A DNA stretch of 64,000 nt from Fimbriimonadaceae bacterium (GCA_022843485.1 JALHNM010000008.1:35365-99364); one strand, 5' to 3'; counted from the stretch's first letter, positions 1 to 8,991 are shown. Notes: a model not told the origin generated them from the letters alone. Numbers and translations: made by a program.

Positions 1-2
1 AC

Positions 3-2888
3 TGGACCCCGGACGGCAAGATCGTCTACGCGAGCGCCTACGGCAACCCGTTCACGACCCGGATGTGGATGGTCGACCCGGACGGCGGGATGCCCATCCG
101 CACCGACCTCGTCGAGTTTACGAACGGCTCGTTCAGCCCGGACGGCAAACAGCTCGTCTATAACCGGAACAACTCGTACGTCTTCACCTGGCGGCTCTAT
201 CGCGGCGGCACGCAGGGGCGGCTCTGCTTCTGGGACTTCGAGAAGGAGACCTACACCGAGGCTCCGGCGGGCCGGGAGCAGAACTACTGGCCGATGTGGA
301 TCGGTGACCGGGTCTACTTCCTCTCAGACCGGGCCCAGAACAACCTGAACCTTTGGTCGTACGAACCGCGGACGAAGCGCTTCGAGCAGCTCACCCGCTT
401 CGACGATGGGGACATCAAGAACCCGCAGTTCGACTCCAAGCGGATCGTGTTCGAGCGGATCGGTGCCCTCGCCATGTACGACGTCGCCGCCAAGAAGGTC
501 GAGCCGGTTTCGGTGACGATCGCCTACGACGAGGTCGCTGCCCGGCCGCGGTTCCGTCGGTTCGGCGAGTCGGTGAACGACTTCGGTCTGTCGCCGAGCG
601 GCAAGCGTCTCGTCCTCACGGGCCGCGGGGACCTCTACTCGGTGCCGGCCAAGAACGGCCCGACGCGGGCCTTCACCTCGACCCCCCGGTGGCGCGAGCG
701 CGCCGGGTCGTGGTCGCCGGACGGCCAAACGATCGCTTACCTGAGCGACCAGAGCGGGGAGTGGCGGGTCTGGACGCAACCGCAAATGGGCGGTGAGGCA
801 AAGGAACTCGGCCTGCCCGCGGACCACAAGGTCTCCCGTTTCAACTGGTCGCCGGACGGCAAGACGGTCGCTTACGTCACGTACGACGACAAGCTGCACC
901 TCTTCGACCTTGAGTCCAGTTCGAGCACCTTCGTGGTCGAGAACGCCTCTGGCTCGGTTCAGTTCGACTGGGCGCCGAACAGCGATTGGGTCGCCTACAC
1001 CAAGGTCGAGCCGAACCTGTTCAGCGCGGTCTACCTCTACGACGTCAAGGCGAAGGCCCATCACAAGGTCACGGAGGGCTACTACAACGACGGCCCGGTC
1101 GCCTTCGACATGAACGGCAAGTTCCTGTACTTCGTCTCTGGGCGGACGTACGGGGTCAACTTCAGCCCGTTCGAGATCGGCCTCCACCAGCAGAACGTGC
1201 AGCGCGTCTATGCCATGGCCCTGGCCAAGGACACGACCGACCCGTTCGCCATCGCCTCGGACGAAGAGCCCGTGAAGGCGAAGGAAGAGCCCAAGAAGGA
1301 AGAGCCCAAGAAGGAGGAGCCGAAGAAGGACGAGGCGAAGCCCGCCGACCCGAAGCCTGCGGAAGAGAAGCGCACGAAGGTCGACCTTGACGGCCTCGCC
1401 GACCGGGTGATCGCGCTCCCATGGCCGCCCGCCTCCTACGGGTTCCTTGCGGGGGCTGACAACGGCGTCTTCACGTTCTCCGGCGGCAGCCTCGTGAGGT
1501 TCGACATGGCGTCCCGCCAGTCACAGACGATCCTGCCTGGGGTGGCGGCGCTCGCGTTCTCGGCCAAGAGGGACAAGATTGCCTACCTCGCGGGCGGGGT
1601 GCTGGGGATCGCGGACGTCCGGCCCGGGATCGACCCGGCCGCAGGGCGGGTGCCCGTGACGGACGTGGCGACCGTTTGGCAGCCGCGCGACGAGTGGACC
1701 CAGATGTACTGGGAGGCCTGGCGCTACATGCGCGACCAGTTCTACGACCCCGAGATGATGGGGCTGGACTGGAAGGCCATCGGCGACAAGTACGCCGCGC
1801 TCCTGCCCTACGTCTCGAACCGCGCCGACCTCTCCTACCTCTTCGGGCTCCTCATCGGCGAGCTGGGCACGGGCCACGCCTATGTCCAGGGCGGCGAGAC
1901 CAACTTCCAGGTCCCGAACGCCCCGGTCGGCAAGCTCGGGGCGGACTACGAGGTCGTCGGGCGCAACGTCCGGATCAAGAAGGTCTACAAGGGCCTCAAC
2001 TTCGAGTCGGACCGACGGGGCCCGCTCGGAGGCCTCGGCGTGAGCGTCAACGACGGCGACTACCTGCTCGAGATCGACGGCAAGCCCGTGACCGGGGACC
2101 GGAACCTCCACGAGCATCTGCTGGACCGCGTGGATAAGCCGGTCGTCCTGACCGTGAACTCCACGACGTCGCTCGAAGGGGCCCGGAAGGTGACCGTTCG
2201 GCCGATCGGCGACGAGTCCGAGCTCCGCTACATCAGCTGGGTCGAGGCGAACCGCCGCTACGTCCTCGAGAAGTCGGGCGGGCGGATCGGGTACATGCAC
2301 GTCCCGAACACCAGCGTCCAAGGGATCATCGAGTTCGTCAAGGGCTACTACTCCCAGGCCGGCACCGACGCGATGATCGTCGATGAGCGCTACAACGGCG
2401 GCGGGTTCATCCCGACGTTCTTCGTGGAGGCGCTCATGCGAGAGTCGCTGACCGTGTTCCGCCCGCGCCACGGCCGCGACGTGCCGCTCCCCGGGAGTCA
2501 CCCGGAGGGGCCGAAGGTGATGCTCATCAACGAGTTCGCGGGCTCGGGCGGCGACATGCTCCCGTGGCTGTTCAAGCGTAACGGGCTTGGGCCGCTGATC
2601 GGGACGCGGACTTGGGGCGGGCTCGTCGGGATCACCGGTGGCGCACCTCTGGTGGACGGCGGCTCGGTGACAGCCCCGGCATTCGGCATCTACGACCGTG
2701 AGACCGGCAAGTGGATCGCCGAGAACACGGGCGTCGACCCGGACATCGAAGTCGACGCCCGCCCGGACCTCATCGCCCAGGGCAAGGACCCCGTGCTCGA
2801 CAAGGGCATCGAGGTTCTGTTGAACGAGCTCAAGAAGAACCCGCCGAAGAAGCGGCCCACCCCGGCCTTCCCTCGGTTCGGCCGCTGA
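3..2888 (+). CDS. Tricorn-like S41 serine protease (5' end outside window)
   Basis: The frame is open from the first bases of the window, so the N-terminus is missing, probably a little over 100 residues given a usual tricorn length near 1070. The visible order is: repeated WSPDGK/SPDG beta-propeller blades (PD40 type), a Lys/Glu/Pro-rich linker (about 1260-1380), a second propeller part, the C1 helical domain, a PDZ domain (about 1990-2220) and a C-terminal S41 core. The likely catalytic His is in GTGHAYV (codon 1875-1877), the Ser in FAGSGGD (codon 2544-2546), and the late Glu in ENTGVDPDIEV. Family members degrade oligopeptides from other proteases. The KKEEP-repeat linker is unusually charged. 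A palindrome 12 nt after the stop may end transcription. Confidence 0.93.
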   Translation, partial: WTPDGKIVYASAYGNPFTTRMWMVDPDGGMPIRTDLVEFTNGSFSPDGKQLVYNRNNSYVFTWRLYRGGTQGRLCFWDFEKETYTEAPAGREQNYWPMWIGDRVYFLSDRAQNNLNLWSYEPRTKRFEQLTRFDDGDIKNPQFDSKRIVFERIGALAMYDVAAKKVEPVSVTIAYDEVAARPRFRRFGESVNDFGLSPSGKRLVLTGRGDLYSVPAKNGPTRAFTSTPRWRERAGSWSPDGQTIAYLSDQSGEWRVWTQPQMGGEAKELGLPADHKVSRFNWSPDGKTVAYVTYDDKLHLFDLESSSSTFVVENASGSVQFDWAPNSDWVAYTKVEPNLFSAVYLYDVKAKAHHKVTEGYYNDGPVAFDMNGKFLYFVSGRTYGVNFSPFEIGLHQQNVQRVYAMALAKDTTDPFAIASDEEPVKAKEEPKKEEPKKEEPKKDEAKPADPKPAEEKRTKVDLDGLADRVIALPWPPASYGFLAGADNGVFTFSGGSLVRFDMASRQSQTILPGVAALAFSAKRDKIAYLAGGVLGIADVRPGIDPAAGRVPVTDVATVWQPRDEWTQMYWEAWRYMRDQFYDPEMMGLDWKAIGDKYAALLPYVSNRADLSYLFGLLIGELGTGHAYVQGGETNFQVPNAPVGKLGADYEVVGRNVRIKKVYKGLNFESDRRGPLGGLGVSVNDGDYLLEIDGKPVTGDRNLHEHLLDRVDKPVVLTVNSTTSLEGARKVTVRPIGDESELRYISWVEANRRYVLEKSGGRIGYMHVPNTSVQGIIEFVKGYYSQAGTDAMIVDERYNGGGFIPTFFVEALMRESLTVFRPRHGRDVPLPGSHPEGPKVMLINEFAGSGGDMLPWLFKRNGLGPLIGTRTWGGLVGITGGAPLVDGGSVTAPAFGIYDRETGKWIAENTGVDPDIEVDARPDLIAQGKDPVLDKGIEVLLNELKKNPPKKRPTPAFPRFGR

Positions 2889-2900
2889 AGGTACCAGGTT

Positions 2901-2927
2901 GGAGCGCGGGCCACAAGCCCGCGCTCC
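2901..2927. terminator. Palindromic hairpin after the tricorn gene
   Basis: An 11-bp perfect arm (GGAGCGCGGGC) is separated by 5 nt from its complement, 12 nt past the tricorn stop. No T-run follows. The same arm recurs near 16829 and 47751, so this is also a dispersed repeat. Confidence 0.55.
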
Positions 2928-3047
2928 CCTGACTACCTGTTCGGCGCACTCGTCCGAAAGCCCGTCTTGCGGGTCACCTCTGCGGGAGGGCCGTAGGTGC
3001 GAGCCGCGTCCGGTCGCCGGATGCGACGGGCGAGGCGCGACGGTCGT

Positions 3048-3329
3048 TCACTGGAAAGCGCTCAGGTGCCAGGCGAGGCCGCCCGGCAGGGGGCCGGTGG
3101 CGAACTCCAAGTGGATTACACGACGGTGGCCGACTTGGGTCGCGGGGGAACTTGCGTGCAGGACGAGCGGCTTCATCGCGACGCAGTCGCCGGCTCGGCA
3201 CGTCGCAGCGACCTCGGCGATCACATCAGCGAGGCAGCCCGAGGCGTTCATGGTCAAGAACCCACGTACGTGCGTCCGCTGCAACACGCGCAGCGGCCCG
3301 TTCTCAGACCAACGCACCCACCCGCCCTC
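3048..3329 (-). pseudogene. C-terminal remnant of a phytanoyl-CoA dioxygenase (PhyH) family gene
   Basis: The minus-strand frame reads NGPLRVL, then GDCVAMKPLVLHASSP, GHRRVIHLEFA and LPGGLAWH before the stop. This is the typical C-terminal part of PhyH-type Fe(II)/2-oxoglutarate oxygenases, including the distal His (LHASS) and the 2OG-binding Arg region (HRRVIH). An in-frame TAG at 3330-3332 lies just upstream, and no other frame upstream continues the domain, so the N-terminal half with the HxD iron site is absent. The remaining 89-94 codons would not make an active enzyme. The first possible start is GTG at 3317. The fragment assignment rests on motif recognition only. Confidence 0.6.
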
Positions 3330-3709
3330 CTACGCAGTGGCGAAGGGCGCAAGAAGGGCCAGGGCCAGGGTAGCCAGGGGCCGGCACGATCCGGAGGACG
3401 GGGGTGTTCTCATCGGGGTCTCCCGTGCCATGTTCCTACGCAGGGAGTGTACAAGCCGGTTGTGGGGACCGCCCCCTTGTCGTCGCGTTTTTAGGGCCGG
3501 GGCTGGGTCGGTGAGGCGGGCTTACCTCGCCCTTGGAGCCCGGCGTGTGCGCTGGGCGAGCACGGCGGTCCCACGGTGGTTCTGAGGGGGAAATGCAAGC
3601 GGTGGCACGGGCTCGGCACGGGGTCGGCACGGGAGCGGTACGGGCGGAGCCGCGGCGCAGCCGAGATGGGCCTGAGGACGGCGGGCGGCGCGACCGACGA
3701 TAACTAGGT
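3330..3709. other. Non-coding stretch
   Basis: This is a GC-rich spacer between the PhyH remnant and the next gene. Frames crossing it show no recognisable protein. The stretch near 3606-3650 repeats GGCACGGG-type words. No clear promoter or RNA gene is seen. Confidence 0.5.
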
Positions 3710-4357
3710 ATGGCGGTCGTGAAACCAGGGATCGGGCTCGGGGGTCTGAGCGGGACGAGCGGGGGGGCGGTCTTCGCCACGCTGCGGGACGGGACGGTGA
3801 TCGTGCGCGAGCGGCCGGGTTGGCGGGGGAGCCCGACGCGGGCCCAGACCCTGTCGCGCCAGGCCTTCCGTCGGGCGGCCGGCTCGTGGGGCGGGCTCAC
3901 GCGAGAGGAGCAGGCTTCCTGGCTCGCGTGGGCCCGTCTCAGCGACCCCTTTGCGGGGGCGGACGGGGCGGTGCGGGCGTATGTGTCGCTCGCGGTGCGC
4001 TGGCTCGCGGTGAACCCGATGGGCACGCCGCCGAAGCTGCCTCCGGCGGCGCCGTTCGCGGGGGACGCGGTCGCGGTGGCGGCGACGGCGGCGCCGGGGG
4101 CCCTCGTCTACTCGCCTGACCGGGCGAACGCGGCCGGGATCGTGACCGAACTGCTCGGGGTGCGGGTGCGGTCGTGGCTCGCGAACCCGCGGGACCGGGA
4201 CTTCCGGGCATTGGGGCAGGCGGCGTTCTCGGGGGCGGGGGCGGCGGTGTCGGTGCCGGTCAAAAGCGGGCGCTATGCGACGGCGGTGCGCTTCGTGCGG
4301 GTCGCGAGCGGGCAGTCGTCGTCGGTGTTGCGGCTGGGGGTCCTGGGAGTGGGTTGA
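3710..4357 (+). CDS. Unknown 215-aa Ala/Gly-rich protein
   Basis: The protein starts MAVVKPGIGLGGLSGT, followed by GGAVFATLRDGTVIVRERP, then a Thr/Gln/Arg helix (PTRAQTLSRQAFRRAAGSW) and a GGLTREEQASWLAW motif. This N-terminal pattern (glycine-rich strand, basic strand, PT.AQ..R helix, W..LT...W) resembles small bacterial proteins that I cannot place in a named family. The C-terminal half is a beta-rich Val/Ala segment. There is no signal peptide or transmembrane segment. Codon use is extremely GC-rich (GGG, GCG, CGG), more so than its neighbours. It is a single gene convergent with the large lectin/HAF gene, from which a hairpin separates it. The start is the only ATG before the conserved-looking region. 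No function is proposed. Confidence 0.6.
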   Translation: MAVVKPGIGLGGLSGTSGGAVFATLRDGTVIVRERPGWRGSPTRAQTLSRQAFRRAAGSWGGLTREEQASWLAWARLSDPFAGADGAVRAYVSLAVRWLAVNPMGTPPKLPPAAPFAGDAVAVAATAAPGALVYSPDRANAAGIVTELLGVRVRSWLANPRDRDFRALGQAAFSGAGAAVSVPVKSGRYATAVRFVRVASGQSSSVLRLGVLGVG

Positions 4358-4360
4358 GGG

Positions 4361-4425
4361 GTGGACCCTGTGGACTCGGTGGACTGAGTGAGCAGGGTGG
4401 ACTGGGCGGACGGTGGTGGACGGGG
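4361..4425 (+). repeat. Degenerate 9-nt tandem repeat (GTGGACTSG)
   Basis: Directly after the 215-aa gene, GTGGAC-led 9-mers follow each other (GTGGACCCT, GTGGACTCG, GTGGACTGA and further decayed copies), about seven units in all. It is non-coding. Confidence 0.6.
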
Positions 4426-4435
4426 AAGGGGGGCC

Positions 4436-4464
4436 GGGGTGGGCCTAGGGTTCGGGCCCACCCC
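4436..4464. terminator. Bidirectional hairpin between convergent genes
   Basis: A 10-bp perfect arm GGGGTGGGCC is separated by 9 nt from its complement. It lies between two convergent stops (4357 on + and 4474 on -). Confidence 0.6.
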
Positions 4465-4473
4465 GCTCGCAGG

Positions 4474-6912
4474 TCAGGGTTGGGACTCGAGCGACACTTC
4501 GTCGATGAAGTAGCGCCAGTTCGTTACCGTCGTCGGGCCGGTCTTGCGGGCTGTGATGCGGATTTGGATGTCCCGCGTGTCTTGGTTGACGAAGCTCTGC
4601 GGCAGGTTCAGCGTGTAAAGCGACTGCCGGTCGCTTCGGCTCACGCTCCGCTCGTCGAGGGTCACGTAGACCTGCTGCGACCAGTCGTAGACCTCGAGCT
4701 TCTCGGTGATGCCCACCGTGTTCGCGCTCGTCGTGATCGAGAGGCGAAGGAAGGAGGCGGACTGGTAGGGCGTGAAGGCCGTCACGGTGAGGTTGACCGG
4801 CGCTTCGTTGAGGTTCCGGGTGAGGCCCGGGGCCCAGGCGGAATAGTCCCCGTCCCTGGTGCCCAGACTGGCCGTGTCACCACTGACGGGCAGGCCCCGG
4901 GTGACGGAGTAGTAGGCGGGTCGGACACGGTCGGAGAGCGTGGCCGGTTCGAGCACGATGCCCCGCGGGTCGCCGTCGAGCGTGGCGTTGCCGACGATCA
5001 GCCCGTTGGAGTTGATGCCTCGTAGCGACGTGATGACGTAGCGACCGATGTTGCCGACGTTCTCGTCGACGACCCTCGTCTGGCGGTCGGGCGTCCAGAC
5101 GATGAAGTCGGTCGTGTTGTCCTGGCGTTGACCGAGCCCGAGCACCCAGCCCGAGTCGGCGACGGCGATCGCGTTCGAGCCGACGAACCCGGACGGTAGC
5201 GGGAGCTGCTGGGGGGTGCCGGCGCGCCGGTACTCGAAGGACCGGCGGCCGAAGAGGCTGCCGCTATCCCCGACGACCAGACCGCTGATGTTGACGTCCA
5301 CGCCGAAGCTGCGGTCGTCGTTGCCGAGGACGCCGATGTTGATCGGGGAGCCCTGGGCGTCGAAGAGGGTGGCGCGGCCGATGGCGTTCGGGTTCTGGTT
5401 GAGGTTGTCGTTGAAGCTCGTACCGACGAACTCGCCCGTGTCGGCGACGCCGCCGATGGTTTGGAACCGGTCGAAGCCGGGGAGCAGATCGGTGGCGAAG
5501 GCGGAGCCCCCGATGTCGGTGACGAGGCCGCGGTTGGTCTGCCCGTCGAAGACCGAGCCCACGACGCGGCCGACGTTGTTCAGGCCCCCGAAGAAGCCGA
5601 AGGCGATGGTGGTCGGGTCCGACTGGCCGGACAGCCAGTAGCCGTAGGCCCGGCGGCCGACGTTGTCGAAGAACTGGCCTCCGACGGTGCCGTTGTTCGA
5701 GATGGCGAGGGCTTCGGCCCCGACGAAGTTCGCGGGGGGCGAGAGGAGTCTGAAGTTGCCGCCCTGCCACACGAAGCCGCGGCCCGTCTGACTCGGCCCG
5801 ACCCGCCCGACGACCCTGCCGTCGTTGCCGACGTCGTTGGCGGAGATGTCGGTGAAGCCTTGGGGCTTGCCGAGGTCGCGCAGGGTGTAGAGGCCCTGGT
5901 TGGGCCGGGCGTTCGCTTCCATCACGAACCCGCGGACTTGGTTCTCGGGGTAGCCGGCGTTGGGGTAGTCGTTCCAGATCGGGGCTTGTTGGCCGACGGG
6001 GAAGCGGTAGCTGGCAACGTTCTCGATGCCGAGGAAGTTGTTCGGCTCACCTGCCTTCCAGTTGCGGTAGGAGGACGTCTCACCGCTGGTCCAGGTCCAG
6101 CCCACGTTGGGGTCTTGGTTGGGCCCGACGCGGAAAAGGCCGATCCAAGGGCCGAGGTAGGTTTGGCCGAAGGTGTCGAGCGCGAACCACCGGTTGAAGT
6201 CGCTGAAGAGGCTGAAGAGGAAGCTGTTCTTCTGGCTGGACGAGGGGGTCGCGAGCCAGCCGCCTTGGGCGGCGGCGGCGGCGGCGGCGTCCTTCCAGCT
6301 GATGCCGATGGGTGCGGAGACGGGCTTGTACCACTTGCCGTTCGTCCACTGCACCCAGTCGGTGGGCGGGTAGGGGGACTCGACGACATAGGCGATGACC
6401 TGGGGGTTGATCCGCGGGACGGCGCCGATGGCGAGGTCGTTCCAGGCCGCAATGGGGTTGCTGTCGAAGTTGTAGAAGGCGGCCCGGTTCTCGTCGCCTC
6501 CGGAGTTGTTCGGCTCGCCCGGGTACCAGGCGCGGAAGGTGCTGGTCTCGCCGGTGAGCCAGTTCCAGTTCTTGGTCGGGTCGGGGTCGTTCCCGGTTCG
6601 GAAGAACCCGATCCAGGGGCCCACGTTGGCGCCGTTAAAGAGGTTCTTCGACCAGAACCGCTTGTCCCGGATCAAGTCGAACACAAAGGCGTTCTCGGCG
6701 CTCGAGGTGAGGGTCACAAGGTAGCCGCCTTGTTGGCGGGCTGCCACATCGGCCTCGCTCCAGGCGATGCCCGAGGGGACGAGCACCCCCTTGTACCAGT
6801 TCCCGTTCCCACTCCACCGCACCCAAGGGGTGTCTTGAGCCGACGCACACGCGACAACGGCGACGCAGGCGAGTGCGAACACACGCCGAAGATCTCCTAA
6901 CGCAAGTTTCAT
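4474..6912 (-). CDS. Secreted protein with two C-type lectin domains and HAF repeats
   Basis: This 812-aa product begins MKLALGDLRRVF with a Sec signal ending near CASAQ. Residues about 30-165 and 185-330 are two C-type-lectin-like domains, each with the W.GLFR/GFFR, NW.W.TGE and W..GEPNN motifs and an F/YRFP..W end; GEPNN is the EPN-like sugar/Ca site. Residues about 345-640 hold HAF-type repeats (alternating DVG/ISNNGTVGG and RAYGYW or GFVW strands). A beta-sandwich-like tail ends FIDEVSLESQP. I prefer ATG at 6912 over an in-frame GTG 9 nt earlier because the signal peptide then starts MKLA. The likely role is extracellular glycan binding. There is no PEP-CTERM tail. Confidence 0.85.
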   Translation of the reverse strand: MKLALGDLRRVFALACVAVVACASAQDTPWVRWSGNGNWYKGVLVPSGIAWSEADVAARQQGGYLVTLTSSAENAFVFDLIRDKRFWSKNLFNGANVGPWIGFFRTGNDPDPTKNWNWLTGETSTFRAWYPGEPNNSGGDENRAAFYNFDSNPIAAWNDLAIGAVPRINPQVIAYVVESPYPPTDWVQWTNGKWYKPVSAPIGISWKDAAAAAAAQGGWLATPSSSQKNSFLFSLFSDFNRWFALDTFGQTYLGPWIGLFRVGPNQDPNVGWTWTSGETSSYRNWKAGEPNNFLGIENVASYRFPVGQQAPIWNDYPNAGYPENQVRGFVMEANARPNQGLYTLRDLGKPQGFTDISANDVGNDGRVVGRVGPSQTGRGFVWQGGNFRLLSPPANFVGAEALAISNNGTVGGQFFDNVGRRAYGYWLSGQSDPTTIAFGFFGGLNNVGRVVGSVFDGQTNRGLVTDIGGSAFATDLLPGFDRFQTIGGVADTGEFVGTSFNDNLNQNPNAIGRATLFDAQGSPINIGVLGNDDRSFGVDVNISGLVVGDSGSLFGRRSFEYRRAGTPQQLPLPSGFVGSNAIAVADSGWVLGLGQRQDNTTDFIVWTPDRQTRVVDENVGNIGRYVITSLRGINSNGLIVGNATLDGDPRGIVLEPATLSDRVRPAYYSVTRGLPVSGDTASLGTRDGDYSAWAPGLTRNLNEAPVNLTVTAFTPYQSASFLRLSITTSANTVGITEKLEVYDWSQQVYVTLDERSVSRSDRQSLYTLNLPQSFVNQDTRDIQIRITARKTGPTTVTNWRYFIDEVSLESQP

Positions 6913-7036
6913 GATAGTCACTCGGGCCTAGCCCTGGAGGCTTAAGTGTACCTGCGTTTTATGCTTGTTCTTGCCAAGATCGCGCATGATTCGTGCGGGA
7001 TTTTTCGACCAGGCGGGCTTGAGCGCGCCTCCGGGG

Positions 7037-7054
7037 GCCGGACTCAAGTCCGGC
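7037..7054. terminator. Short hairpin downstream of the lipoprotein gene
   Basis: An 8-bp perfect arm GCCGGACT is separated by 2 nt from its complement, within a GC-rich spacer about 80 nt past the minus-strand stop at 7136. Confidence 0.35.
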
Positions 7055-7135
7055 ACTCCGGGGTCCGCTCTGGGTTCGGTGAGCTGTCGCTAAGGCCGCG
7101 GGCTCACGGCACCGGCAGGGCCCCCGTTCGGCCCG

Positions 7136-7660
7136 CTACGTGCTGGCCCGATACCCTCGGGGTTGCTCCCGCAGGCGGCTCAACGTCTTGACGAGGGCTT
7201 CCTCTTTGGCCAGTGCCGCTCGCCCGTCTACCCGCTGGAACCGTACCGGCCGAACGTCTGTCAGTCCGAAGGGATTGACGAGCCTGAGCGGCACATCGAG
7301 CCCTCCCCCTCCGCTCCAGGACGCGACGACCACCTTGGTGACGGCCTCCCAGTAGGGGCGCTTGTCCGAGTCCCCCGCCTCATAGAGCCAGTAAGCCCGA
7401 GCGACCGTGAGCTCGAGCCCCTTGGCCGTCAGTCGCCATGTCCCTTCGGTCGCCATCGGCGGGACGTACTTGGTCTGCGCCGTCAGTCTTTCGAGAGCCA
7501 GGAACGTCCCGTCCCGCTTGACGGCGATGTCGGCTTCGAACGACCCAAGTGCAGCGCCAGGGAACCGGTTCGACCACCGTCCACTCACCTTCTCGACGTC
7601 GGCGGCACTCGGCCGACCTTCGGGTGGAGCACAGCCGACAGAGGACGGACCCGAGGCCAC
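7136..7660 (-). CDS. Putative lipoprotein whose signal peptide is interrupted by an in-frame stop
   Basis: The intact body is 174 codons, readable from GTG at 7660, and holds a small beta-rich domain (GRWSNRF, GTFLALERL, EGTWRLTAKGLELTV). The frame also continues upstream through a TAG at 7682-7684 to an ATG at 7717 that overlaps the hmgA stop as ATGA. Read through, it gives MSQARSFLLFG-stop-IPLTLALVASGPSSVGC, a lipoprotein signal with a Cys at the lipobox. The ancestral protein was therefore probably a translationally coupled lipoprotein of about 193 residues. Now either translation restarts at GTG 7660 without a full signal, or the gene is a recent pseudogene. The domain looks like a secreted lipocalin-type sandwich; no function is claimed. 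Confidence 0.65.
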   Translation of the reverse strand: MASGPSSVGCAPPEGRPSAADVEKVSGRWSNRFPGAALGSFEADIAVKRDGTFLALERLTAQTKYVPPMATEGTWRLTAKGLELTVARAYWLYEAGDSDKRPYWEAVTKVVVASWSGGGGLDVPLRLVNPFGLTDVRPVRFQRVDGRAALAKEEALVKTLSRLREQPRGYRAST

Positions 7661-7713
7661 CAGCGCGAGCGTCAGGGGGATCTATCCGAACAGGAGGAAG
7701 GAACGCGCTTGGC

Positions 7714-8871
7714 TCATCGTGTCTGCCAACTCTTCCAGTACTCGGGGTCTTCGATCGAGACCGCTTCCTGGGTCATCCAGAGCGGGTGGAAGGTGTCGAG
7801 CATGACGGCGAGCTCTTCGGTCTTGGTGTGGCCGATCGAGCGCTCGACGGCGCCGGGCTGGGGGCCGTGGGGGATGCCGAGGGGGTGCATGGTGATGGAG
7901 CCCTCCTCGATGCCCTTGCGCGAGCCGAACTTGTCGTTGCAGTAGTAGAGCACCTCGTCGCTATCCACGTTCGAGTGGTTATAGGGGATAGCGATGGCCT
8001 CGGGGTGGAAGTCCAGCACCCGCGGGCAGAACGAGCAGACCACGAAGTTCCAGCCCGTGAAGGTTTGGTGGATGGGCGGGGGCAGGTGGAGCTTGCCGAC
8101 GATCGGCTGGAAGTCGTTGATGTTGAACGTCCACGGGTAGACGTAGCCGTCCCACCCGACGATGTCGAACGGGTGGAACTTATAGTGGTACTTGGTGTGC
8201 CGCCCACGTGCTTTGACGACCACGAAGAAGTCGCCCGCCTCGTCGTAGGTCTTGAGCTCGACCGGCGGGTGGACGTCGCGCTCGCAATAGGGGGCTTCTT
8301 CGAGCAGCTGGCCGTACTGGTTGCGGTAGTTCTTGGGGATCGTAACGGGGCCGTAGCTCTCGATGGTGAGCATGCGCACCGGGAGCGAGTCGAAGCGGAG
8401 CCGCCAGATCGTGCCGCGCGGGACCACGATGTAGTCGCCCGGCTTGAACGGCACGTCGCCGTACATCGACTCGAGCGTCCCGCTGCCGTCGTGGATGAAG
8501 AGGATCTCGTCGGCCTGGGCGTTCTTGAAGAAGTCGACCATCTGCTCGGCGACGAGGCCTTGGTTCCAGACCACGTCGTTGTTGCCCATGAGCGGGATGC
8601 GCCCGGTGATCGCGTCGCCGCAGGGCTTCATGCGGCTGGTCTTGAAGTGGCGGTGCCGGAGGGCCTCGTCCTTCAGGTACGTCGGCGCGACCGCCCCCAT
8701 GTCCTCCCACCCCGCGACCTCGGTCGGCAGGTTGATGTGGTACATGGTGCTCATCATGTCGCTGAACCCGTGGGTGCTGAAGAGCTGCTCGGAGTAGAGC
8801 GAGCCGTCGGGCTTGCGGAACTGGACGTGCTTCTTGGCGGGCAGCTGCCCAAGTCGATGGTATCGCGGCAT
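7714..8871 (-). CDS. hmgA: Homogentisate 1,2-dioxygenase
   Basis: This 385-aa enzyme cleaves the homogentisate ring to maleylacetoacetate in tyrosine/phenylalanine breakdown. The N-terminal beta domain starts MPRYHRLGQLP and includes FIHDGSGTLES and GDYIVVPRGTIWRL. The C-terminal cupin carries the likely iron ligands in PYNHSNVDSDEVLYY (His and Glu) and HPLGIPHGP (His). The length matches the bacterial short form. No other homogentisate-pathway gene is adjacent, which is unusual because fumarylacetoacetase often is. The downstream lipoprotein frame overlaps its stop by 4 nt (ATGA). A -10-like TAAACT lies 9 nt before the ATG and no Shine-Dalgarno is seen, suggesting a leaderless mRNA. Confidence 0.95.
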   Translation of the reverse strand: MPRYHRLGQLPAKKHVQFRKPDGSLYSEQLFSTHGFSDMMSTMYHINLPTEVAGWEDMGAVAPTYLKDEALRHRHFKTSRMKPCGDAITGRIPLMGNNDVVWNQGLVAEQMVDFFKNAQADEILFIHDGSGTLESMYGDVPFKPGDYIVVPRGTIWRLRFDSLPVRMLTIESYGPVTIPKNYRNQYGQLLEEAPYCERDVHPPVELKTYDEAGDFFVVVKARGRHTKYHYKFHPFDIVGWDGYVYPWTFNINDFQPIVGKLHLPPPIHQTFTGWNFVVCSFCPRVLDFHPEAIAIPYNHSNVDSDEVLYYCNDKFGSRKGIEEGSITMHPLGIPHGPQPGAVERSIGHTKTEELAVMLDTFHPLWMTQEAVSIEDPEYWKSWQTR

Positions 8872-8880
8872 GGTGCCGCT

Positions 8881-8886
8881 AGTTTA
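8881..8886 (-). promoter_or_regulatory. -10-like box for hmgA (TAAACT)
   Basis: TAAACT on the minus strand ends 9 nt before the hmgA ATG. It fits the leaderless pattern seen at other genes here. Confidence 0.4.
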
Positions 8887-8936
8887 CGCTAGCCCTCGCT
8901 GCTGGGGTGGTCGTCCCCCGTTTCATGCCTTTTGAT

Positions 8937-8961
8937 GCCTCAACCCTCGCAAGGTTGAGGC
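8937..8961. repeat. REP-like hairpin, GCCTCAACC-N7-GGTTGAGGC
   Basis: This is a 25-nt unit with perfect 9-bp arms and a 7-nt loop. It is preceded by TTTCATGCCTTT, also found before the copy at 12993. Confidence 0.8.
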
Positions 8962-8991
8962 TCCATCCTTGCCCGCCGCCATCGAGGGGAC

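Noticed and set aside
1260..1380. Lys/Glu/Pro repeats in the tricorn gene as a separate repeat element
   Set aside because: It is an in-frame charged linker made of slightly varied codons, a common feature between propeller domains.
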